From positions 92,782-156,781 of the forward strand of contig CALGSW010000010.1 in the NCBI GenBank assembly GCA_937901965.1: a stretch of DNA of 64,000 nucleotides, given 5' to 3'. Origin of the DNA: an uncultured Bacteroidota bacterium. GTDB taxonomy: Bacteria > Bacteroidota > Bacteroidia > Bacteroidales > UBA932. Under the pieces are notes generated by a model. The model was given only the letters and a program-made list of their open reading frames with translations. It did no database searches and had not been told where the DNA came from. This document shows, in pieces, positions 17,137-23,354 of this stretch. How positions within the stretch are numbered: position 1 is the first letter of the stretch; each line of letters opens with the position of its first letter. Position numbers and translations under genes: made by a program.

Positions 17137-18285
17137 TTATAATACTTGTTCTAGAATTTCTTTTGCAATAATTGAATTCACACTTCTATTCTCTCCATAT
17201 CGTGCATTCCTTTCTCTAAACCTTCTTTCAATCTCATCAATCGTTGATTTTCCGCCACCATTCTCAGAGAGTTTTGTCTTTAACCCCAGTGAGTTAAAAA
17301 ACGATTCCGTTTTAGCTATAATTAACCTGATGGTTGAGTCTCTGTCATCGCCCTCAATTCCCCATACTCTTTTCCCATATTGTAGAATTTTATCACCTTT
17401 CTCCTCTCTTAATACCCACATTGTCCCGGGTAATACAATAGTTAATGTATGTCCATGAGTTATGCCAAGGAGAGCAGTTAACTCATGACCAATCATGTGA
17501 GTAGCCCAGTCCTGAGTTACCCCCATAGAGACAAAACCATTAAGAGCCATAGTGGCAGAGAGCATAAACGTAGACATAGCATCATAATCTTTTTCACCTG
17601 AAAGTGCTTTTGGAGAAATTTCAATTATTGTCTGAAGTATGCCCTCAGCCCATCTGTCCATTAAAGGTGACTGCCCCGTTGTTGTAAGATATTGTTCTAT
17701 AACATGAATAAATGTATCTGCCAATCCACATGCAATTTGATGTTTTGGAAGAGTGTACGTTGTCTCTGGATCAAGAATTGAGAAAACGGGATGTTTTGAA
17801 TAGAAAGCAAATTTCTCTTTATTCGCTCTGTTTGAGATTACCGCTCCGCTATTCATTTCAGAACCGGTAGCCGGAAGTGTAATAACAGATGCAATTGGCA
17901 AAGATATCTCTTTTGTCCAGTCTCTCTTCAAAACAATATCCCAGGCATCACCTTCGTAAAGAATTCCTGATGCGATAAGTTTAGAGCCATCAACAACTGA
18001 TCCGCCACCAACAGCCAGAACAAAATTGCAATTCTCTTTTTTCCCAATCTCTATAGCCTTTCTAAGAGTGTTAATATCAGGATTAGCTTCAATTCCCCAG
18101 AATTCAATAAAATTATGATTTTTTAGAGAATCAATTACTTGATTATAAACTCCGTTTGTTTTGACGCTCCCTCCTCCAAATGTAATTAATACTTTTTTGT
18201 CAATAGGAATCTCCTCTTTCAATTGAGAAATTGTACCTTTTCCAAAAATAATCTTAGTGGGATTTTGAAATATGAAATTTGTCAT
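17137..18285 (-). CDS. Iron-containing alcohol dehydrogenase (YqhD/BdhA-type, NAD(P)H-dependent)
   Basis: A 382-residue group III alcohol dehydrogenase. The nucleotide-binding segment reads TFGGGSVKTNG and VGGGSVVDGSK, and the metal-binding region has Asp/His in GLADTFIHVIEQYL plus His residues in HMIGHELTALLG and THGHTLTIV. The overall pattern is that of YqhD and clostridial butanol dehydrogenases, which reduce short-chain aldehydes to alcohols. The substrate cannot be assigned further. It is convergent with the LuxR regulator (13-bp gap, no obvious terminator) and lies just downstream of the tRNA-Lys(CUU) terminator in the same direction. Confidence 0.9.
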   Translation of the reverse strand: MTNFIFQNPTKIIFGKGTISQLKEEIPIDKKVLITFGGGSVKTNGVYNQVIDSLKNHNFIEFWGIEANPDINTLRKAIEIGKKENCNFVLAVGGGSVVDGSKLIASGILYEGDAWDIVLKRDWTKEISLPIASVITLPATGSEMNSGAVISNRANKEKFAFYSKHPVFSILDPETTYTLPKHQIACGLADTFIHVIEQYLTTTGQSPLMDRWAEGILQTIIEISPKALSGEKDYDAMSTFMLSATMALNGFVSMGVTQDWATHMIGHELTALLGITHGHTLTIVLPGTMWVLREEKGDKILQYGKRVWGIEGDDRDSTIRLIIAKTESFFNSLGLKTKLSENGGGKSTIDEIERRFRERNARYGENRSVNSIIAKEILEQVL

Positions 18286-18331
18286 GACTATTTGTTTTCA
18301 CTGATAACAAAATACAGAAACAGATTGTTCA

Positions 18332-18360
18332 AGAAAAAAGCCGAAGTAAACCTCGGCTTT
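18332..18360 (-). terminator. Terminator of tRNA-Lys(CUU)
   Basis: An 8-bp hairpin between 18337-18344 and 18353-18360 (read on the minus strand AAAGCCGA / TCGGCTTT) ends in a T run. It begins 4 nt after the tRNA 3' end. Confidence 0.8.
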
Positions 18361-18363
18361 ATG

Positions 18364-18436
18364 TGGTCCCGGTGGGGATCGAACCCACGACCCCAACATT
18401 AAGAGTGTCGTGCTCTACCAACTGAGCTACAGAACC
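18364..18436 (-). tRNA. tRNA-Lys (anticodon CUU)
   Basis: A 73-nt cloverleaf read by eye on the minus strand. Acceptor GGTTCTG pairs with CGGGACC, the D stem is GCTC/GAGC, the anticodon stem is CGACA/TGTTG around loop CTCTTAA (anticodon CTT), and the T arm GTGGG-TTCGATC-CCCAC is standard. The discriminator base is A and CCA is not encoded. Confidence 0.96.
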
Positions 18437-18455
18437 ATTTTTTTAATTCTGGCTG

Positions 18456-18463
18456 CAAAGGTA
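18456..18463 (-). promoter_or_regulatory. -7 box TACCTTTG of the tRNA-Lys(CUU) promoter
   Basis: On the minus strand TACCTTTGCAGCC lies about 20 nt before the mature tRNA. It is identical over 13 bases to the first rRNA-type promoter at 63837. The -33 element is not clear. Confidence 0.6.
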
Positions 18464-18491
18464 GAAAAAATCCATCCACAGGCTAATATTT

Positions 18492-18917
18492 TTATTGTTT
18501 TTTTAACAGATCCCTTATTTCCTTGAGTAAAACTACATCTTCAGGGGGAGGAGGAGGGGTTGCCGGTGCAGTTGGTTCAGCCTCTCTTTTGCGAGTAAGA
18601 TTATTCATAAATTTAATCATCATAAATATTGCAAATGCAATAATTATGAAATCAAAAGTAACCTGTATAAAGTTGCCGTAATTAATTGTAACAGATGGTA
18701 TTATTTCACCAGCAGCATCAAGAGCCTGATCTTTTATAGTGATTTTTAAATCTGTAAAATTTACACCGCCAATAAGTAACCCCAAAGGAGGCATTATTAC
18801 ATCGGAAACAAATGAAGAGACAATTTTACCAAAAGCACCACCTATTATAATACCTACAGCCATATCCATCACATTTCCGCGCATGGCAAACTGTTTAAAT
18901 TCGTTTAGCATTTTCAT
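18492..18917 (-). CDS. mscL: Large-conductance mechanosensitive channel MscL
   Basis: A 141-residue membrane channel. The N-terminal FKQFAMRGNVMDMAVGIIIG and the TM1 pore segment GAFGKIVSSFVSDVIMPPLG are diagnostic of MscL. TM2 is at about 79-101, and the C-terminal helix carries a Pro-rich linker (TPPPPPED) before a coiled-coil tail. It releases solutes during hypo-osmotic shock. Length is typical. ATG alternatives exist at codons 1 and 3. It is divergent from the transporter gene at 18986. Confidence 0.97.
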   Translation of the reverse strand: MKMLNEFKQFAMRGNVMDMAVGIIIGGAFGKIVSSFVSDVIMPPLGLLIGGVNFTDLKITIKDQALDAAGEIIPSVTINYGNFIQVTFDFIIIAFAIFMMIKFMNNLTRKREAEPTAPATPPPPPEDVVLLKEIRDLLKKQ

Positions 18918-18985
18918 AGAATTAGATTTTAATTGATTGTTATCAAATATAGATATTTAATCTTATTTTTGAAAAAAATAGTGAC

Positions 18986-20653
18986 ATGGAATGGATTTCA
19001 AAACTTCTTTTCAGTGAGGGTATTGCGCAGACGATTTTGGTTTTGTCATTAGTTATTTCATCAGGTATAATACTCTCAAAATTTAAGATAAAAGGAGTTT
19101 CTCTTGGAATAACCTGGATACTGTTTGCAGGTATAATTATTTCAAAAGCAGGATTTAACCCATCATCTGAAATCCTCCATTTTATAAAGGAGTTTGGACT
19201 AATTCTATTTGTATATTCAATAGGTCTGCAAGTTGGCCCCGGTTTCTTCTCATCTTTCAGAAAAGGTGGTATTAAATTAAATTTATTATCAGCATCCATA
19301 GTTATACTTGGTGTAATAACTACAATTTTGATACATTATATTTCAGGAATTCCATTACACACTATGACAGGTATAATGTCAGGAGCAATCACAAATACGC
19401 CCGGTCTTGGTGCTGCTCAACAGGCATTTATTGATATTAATGGCATAAATGATCCCTCTATAGCCACAGGTTATGCGGTAGCTTATCCACTTGGAGTTGT
19501 CGGAATAATTCTTTCAATCATCTTTTTAAAGTTTATTTTTAAAATTGATAACTCCGATGAACACAAAAAATATTTGGAAAGTGATGGGGATAATCCGGAG
19601 GAGACCATTAAGTCATCTTTTAAAATCCTAAATCCTGTAATTATCGGAAAAAATATAAGTAGCATAAAAAGATATTCCGACAGGCCTTTTGTAATATCAA
19701 GATATAAAAATTCTGAAGGAGAAATAATTATTGCAGGTGCCGAAACGATTTTGCAGGAAGGTGGAGAGGTTCTGGTGATACTCAGAAAGTCTGATAAAGA
19801 TAATCTGTCAGCTCTTTTTGGTGGCGAGTCTATGCTAAAAGATGAAGATTGGATGACATATGATTTTAATGTTGCTCCAAGAAGAGTACTTGTAACAAAG
19901 GAGCAGATAAATGGTAAAAGTCTTGCCAATCTTAAGCTTGGTAAAGCATTCGGAATAATTGTAACTAGAATTAACAGAGCTGGCGTTGACCTTCTTGCTA
20001 GGCCAGACTTTAAACTTCAGATAGGAGACCGCCTGACAGTACTAGGAACACCTGAAGCTGTTGAGGCTGCAGCAAAAATTATCGGCAATTCACAAAAAAG
20101 ACTTAAAGAGCCAAATCTAATAGCAATATTTCTTGGTATAGCAGCTGGTATAATCCTCGGTAGTATCCCCTTTGTTCTTCCTGGAATCCCACAACCCGTA
20201 AAGCTTGGGCTTGCGGGAGGACCTTTAATTGTTGCAATCCTGATTAGCATATTCGGACATAAGTTAAAGCTTATAACCTATACTACTACTAGTGCAAATC
20301 TTATGCTAAGAGAGGTTGGAATCTCGCTTTTCCTCGCTTGTGTAGGTCTTGAGGCCGGTAAAGGATTTTTTGACACTCTTGTTTATGGGGATGGATTAAT
20401 TTGGATACTCTTAGGTCTTATTATAACAATACTCCCTATACTTTTTACAGGAATAGTTGCCAGAAAAATCTTTAAACTGAATTATTTTGCAATTATGGGG
20501 TTAATAGCAGGCAGTACAACCGATCCTCCGGCTCTTGCATTCTCCGGAAAAACAGCAGGAAATGATATTCCTGCTGTTACCTATGCAACAGTCTATCCTT
20601 TAACGATGTTTTTAAGAGTTCTTTTTGCCCAGCTACTCATAATGTTCTCCTAA
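18986..20653 (+). CDS. AspT/YidE-family putative transporter with two RCK_C (TrkA_C) domains
   Basis: A 555-residue membrane protein built as two transmembrane halves (about 5-185 and 375-555) around a cytoplasmic region (about 205-370) with two RCK_C-like domains (DRPFVISRYKNSEG..., ...INGKSLANLKLGKAFG). The repeated AspT membrane motif is visible in both halves (GAITNTPGLGAAQQ; GSTTDPPALAFSG), together with GLQVGPGFF and GLEAGKGFF. The same arrangement is seen in E. coli YidE/YbjL and in the aspartate-alanine antiporter AspT. The substrate is unknown; an anion or dicarboxylate/amino acid is the family expectation. Confidence 0.88.
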   Translation: MEWISKLLFSEGIAQTILVLSLVISSGIILSKFKIKGVSLGITWILFAGIIISKAGFNPSSEILHFIKEFGLILFVYSIGLQVGPGFFSSFRKGGIKLNLLSASIVILGVITTILIHYISGIPLHTMTGIMSGAITNTPGLGAAQQAFIDINGINDPSIATGYAVAYPLGVVGIILSIIFLKFIFKIDNSDEHKKYLESDGDNPEETIKSSFKILNPVIIGKNISSIKRYSDRPFVISRYKNSEGEIIIAGAETILQEGGEVLVILRKSDKDNLSALFGGESMLKDEDWMTYDFNVAPRRVLVTKEQINGKSLANLKLGKAFGIIVTRINRAGVDLLARPDFKLQIGDRLTVLGTPEAVEAAAKIIGNSQKRLKEPNLIAIFLGIAAGIILGSIPFVLPGIPQPVKLGLAGGPLIVAILISIFGHKLKLITYTTTSANLMLREVGISLFLACVGLEAGKGFFDTLVYGDGLIWILLGLIITILPILFTGIVARKIFKLNYFAIMGLIAGSTTDPPALAFSGKTAGNDIPAVTYATVYPLTMFLRVLFAQLLIMFS

Positions 20654-20658
20654 TTATT

Positions 20659-22281
20659 CTATCTTAATACAATATTAACTCCCTCATTCTGAGAGAAGCT
20701 TATATTAAGCACTCTTCCGGCATCAGTTGTCATTTGTATTGATTTTCCCTCTTTTTCCTTAAGATTAAACCCAGATGCAGATGCAAATTCTGATAGAGCA
20801 ATTGCAATATCCGTCTCTTTTCCTTTTAGCTTTCCAAGCAGCTTAATATTTGCATAGATATCCTGGAGAGATGAATTTTCGTTAAATGCATATCCTTTTA
20901 TTACATTATCCCAATAAGCTCTTCCCCACATATCTCTTAACATCTCTCTCTCAGTTATCGGAAGAGAAATCTCTGAAGAGAAACCAACTGTTATAGACGA
21001 TTCAATATCTTCAGCAACTCTTTTTGTACTCAGCGTTCGGGTAGATTTAAGGAGTTCAGCACTTCCGGAACCAAGAATACCAGTCACTTCCTCTGCCGGG
21101 GTTCCAATTTTAAGTCTCCATAACTGACCTGGAGCAACAACCTGAAATAAATCAGATATTGACTTTCTGAAGTTTAAAAGACTTAATTTAACTGAGTAGG
21201 GAGGCAGATTTCTGATAACCTCAGAGTACTCTCCTTCACTGTTTCTCACTCCTTTTGAATTGACTGATATAAACTTATCTCTTACTTTAATAAAAAGGTT
21301 ACCGTTTATATTTCCTGTATGTTCTGTAAAATCGGAGCTGCCTGTCTCTTTATTTTCTTTGTTTACAATGTACCATACATCCCCTTTTTTAACCAAAAAG
21401 TGACTTTTACCTGAATGTTCAATATCATCATAATCAGCAGGGAGAACTCTTTCTCCCTTTATACCGGCTACTCCAATTTTACTTCCGTCACTATAGATGA
21501 ATTTGTTGAATAGTACTGGTCTGACATTATAATAATCCCTGGATGGTTTAACAACCTCTTCTCCATTTGTTGAAATAAAACCCCATGAATCTGAATTGAC
21601 GGAATTTGTAAAGCCAAGTAAAGAAGATGATATTAAATTATGAGTGTCATACGTTTCTGAACTAAGCTCATATATAATTTCTCCCTTTTTATTGATTATC
21701 TGCCAGTATTTTTTTTCAGACTCCTTTTTTAAAATAACTGCAAATCCAGACTTAAAATCACTTGCTTCATCATACTGCGGCGCAATAATCACCCTCCCTT
21801 TTTTGTCAATGAAGCCTTTTAAACCATTTTCATCTTCAATAAGAGCGATTCCATTTGAATAAGAGGAGCAGGAGACAATCTTTTTTCCATTAACCTCTTC
21901 TAATGAAAACACGACTTCACCTTTAGCGTTTATAACAGAAATCAAATCCTCTTTTTCCAGTACTGGAGCTAAAGACTCACTAAATGCTGCAGCCTTAATA
22001 TACTCTCCTCCAATTTTAACAGGAGAAGATTCAGCTTTATAATACTCAAACTTTCCGTTTTGGGCTCTTAAAATAAAAATCCCATCAGATGCGGCATATG
22101 GAGGATTTTCATATGCTCCAGATATGATAATTTTCCCACTAGTGGATATTACTCCCCAGTCTCCACCTTCAGAGATACGAAAGGGCAGGTGTGTAATGTG
22201 TGACCTATTTTCAAGCGTACATGAAAACAGCAGTGTGACTTCTATAATGAGTAACACTGCCCATTTGATTAAATTTTTCAT
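20659..22281 (-). CDS. WG-repeat lipoprotein
   Basis: A 540-residue exported lipoprotein with signal sequence and lipobox LLFSC (Cys21). Residues of about 38-330 consist of divergent WG repeats with the pattern GxWGxIxxxGxxIIxxxYD (for example GDWGVISTSGKIII, KGFIDKKGRVIIAPQYD, SWGFISTNGEEVVKP, KIGVAGIKGERVLPADYDD). The last 170 residues are a different, non-repetitive domain that I do not recognise. Function is unknown; WG repeats are thought to be binding scaffolds. It is convergent with the AspT-like gene, 5 bp apart. Confidence 0.85.
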   Translation of the reverse strand: MKNLIKWAVLLIIEVTLLFSCTLENRSHITHLPFRISEGGDWGVISTSGKIIISGAYENPPYAASDGIFILRAQNGKFEYYKAESSPVKIGGEYIKAAAFSESLAPVLEKEDLISVINAKGEVVFSLEEVNGKKIVSCSSYSNGIALIEDENGLKGFIDKKGRVIIAPQYDEASDFKSGFAVILKKESEKKYWQIINKKGEIIYELSSETYDTHNLISSSLLGFTNSVNSDSWGFISTNGEEVVKPSRDYYNVRPVLFNKFIYSDGSKIGVAGIKGERVLPADYDDIEHSGKSHFLVKKGDVWYIVNKENKETGSSDFTEHTGNINGNLFIKVRDKFISVNSKGVRNSEGEYSEVIRNLPPYSVKLSLLNFRKSISDLFQVVAPGQLWRLKIGTPAEEVTGILGSGSAELLKSTRTLSTKRVAEDIESSITVGFSSEISLPITEREMLRDMWGRAYWDNVIKGYAFNENSSLQDIYANIKLLGKLKGKETDIAIALSEFASASGFNLKEKEGKSIQMTTDAGRVLNISFSQNEGVNIVLR

Positions 22282-22354
22282 AATAAAGGGGTTTAGCTAC
22301 TCAAATTTAATTAATTATTTGATTAAAATAAAGATTCTTTATTTTTCGCTATTG

Positions 22355-22395
22355 TATAAAATTAAAGAAGCCAAACTGATGCGCTTGGCTTCTTT
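22355..22395 (-). terminator. Terminator of tRNA-Lys(UUU)
   Basis: An 11-bp hairpin, 22364-22374 with 22385-22395, read on the minus strand as AAAGAAGCCAA / TTGGCTTCTTT and followed by TAATTTTAT. It begins 4 nt after the tRNA 3' end. Confidence 0.8.
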
Positions 22396-22399
22396 TTTG

Positions 22400-22472
22400 T
22401 GATCCAGCTGGGGCTCGAACCCAGGACCCCAACATTAAAAGTGTTGTGCTCTACCTGCTGAGCTACTGAATC
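22400..22472 (-). tRNA. tRNA-Lys (anticodon UUU)
   Basis: A 73-nt cloverleaf on the minus strand. Acceptor GATTCAG pairs with CTGGATC, D stem GCTC/GAGC, anticodon stem CAACA/TGTTG with loop CTTTTAA (anticodon TTT), and T arm CTGGG-TTCGAGC-CCCAG. Discriminator A, no encoded CCA. With the CUU isoacceptor 4 kb away the window reads both Lys codons. Confidence 0.96.
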
Positions 22473-22488
22473 TTCCGTTTTGGGAGTG

Positions 22489-22496
22489 CAAAGATA
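22489..22496 (-). promoter_or_regulatory. -7 box TATCTTTG of the tRNA-Lys(UUU) promoter
   Basis: On the minus strand TATCTTTG is followed by CACTCCCAAAACGG and then the tRNA about 17 nt after the box. The start-region sequence TTTGCACTCCC is repeated in the second rRNA-type promoter at 63920. Confidence 0.65.
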
Positions 22497-22548
22497 TGCC
22501 AACAGAATTATATTTCCAAATTTCTTTCAAGAATTATTGCCAAACCCT

Positions 22549-22556
22549 TAACTTTG
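22549..22556 (+). promoter_or_regulatory. -7 box TAACTTTG, 6 bp before an ATG
   Basis: TAACTTTG is a perfect TAnnTTTG match and ends 6 bp before the ATG at 22563. Transcription should start at or beside the A of the ATG, which argues for that start codon over the TTG at 22554 and suggests a leaderless mRNA. Confidence 0.55.
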
Positions 22557-22562
22557 CAAGCG

Positions 22563-23354
22563 ATGGAGACTCTTTTCCCTTTAGAATTCAGATCATTCCT
22601 TGATAATAGTAGAATTTGCTATTCTCAAGAAAAAAATCTTTTTATAATAAACAGGGGTTCGTTTTCCATAAAACTTATTACCAGAGAAGATTTGAACAAT
22701 AATGATTTTGCTTATAATGCAGTAAAATCAGATTTAACTTTACATTTTGACAGATGGAATACCAGGAGAGAGATTGTACAAAGCATGATAATGGTGAAAG
22801 CCGGCTTATACGAATCAGTATTTGCCAGAAACTGCTTTGTAAGAAAAATTGACAAGATTTCAGCAAGTTTATTTCATTTAGAAAACCATCTGCTTGGAGC
22901 GGCAAATGCAAAATATTATTACGCACTTTTCAGAAAATCAGATTTTAAGATAGTTGCAGTTTCTTCTTTTTCAAATTCACGGCGTTTATCAAGAGGAGAC
23001 GAAACTTTACAATCTTACGAGTGGGTTAGATATTCATCCCTTAAAGGAGTCAGAGTGGTTGGTGGAATGAGCAAATTATTAAATTATTTTATAAAAGAGG
23101 TTTCACCTGATGAGGTTATGACCTACTGTGATTCTGACTGGTCTTACGGTACTTCATATGAAAAATTAGATTTTAAAATATATTCTAAACCTCAGGAGTC
23201 AATGTATTTTATTGATAAAGTTACATTTGAACGAATGAGTTTAAATAAAATCCGGCGAAAGTTTAACTCACTAACGCCGGATATAATGGATGAAAAATAC
23301 TACTGTTTAAGAACCAAGGGTAACTACAAGTTTCTTAGAAGGATCACCCTCTGA
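22563..23354 (+). CDS. Uncharacterised protein with a GNAT-like C-terminal half
   Basis: A 263-residue protein with no signal peptide or membrane segment. I choose ATG 22563 because the upstream TTG (22554) falls inside the -7 box. The C-terminal half has the pattern ALFRKSDFKIVAVSSFS, VRVVGGMSKLLNYFIKEVSP and YCDSDWSYGTSYEKLDFKIY, which recalls an acetyltransferase-like domain seen, from memory, in phage proteins associated with homing endonucleases (VVGGxSKLxxYFI, DxxWSxGxxYxxLGF). No nuclease domain accompanies it here. The function is unknown. Its last 48 bp overlap the 3' end of clpC on the opposite strand. Confidence 0.75.
   Translation: METLFPLEFRSFLDNSRICYSQEKNLFIINRGSFSIKLITREDLNNNDFAYNAVKSDLTLHFDRWNTRREIVQSMIMVKAGLYESVFARNCFVRKIDKISASLFHLENHLLGAANAKYYYALFRKSDFKIVAVSSFSNSRRLSRGDETLQSYEWVRYSSLKGVRVVGGMSKLLNYFIKEVSPDEVMTYCDSDWSYGTSYEKLDFKIYSKPQESMYFIDKVTFERMSLNKIRRKFNSLTPDIMDEKYYCLRTKGNYKFLRRITL

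Noticed and set aside
20659..22281. Internal repeats of the WG protein as DNA tandem repeats
   Set aside because: The repeats are visible only at protein level and are too divergent at DNA level to be called a repeat feature.
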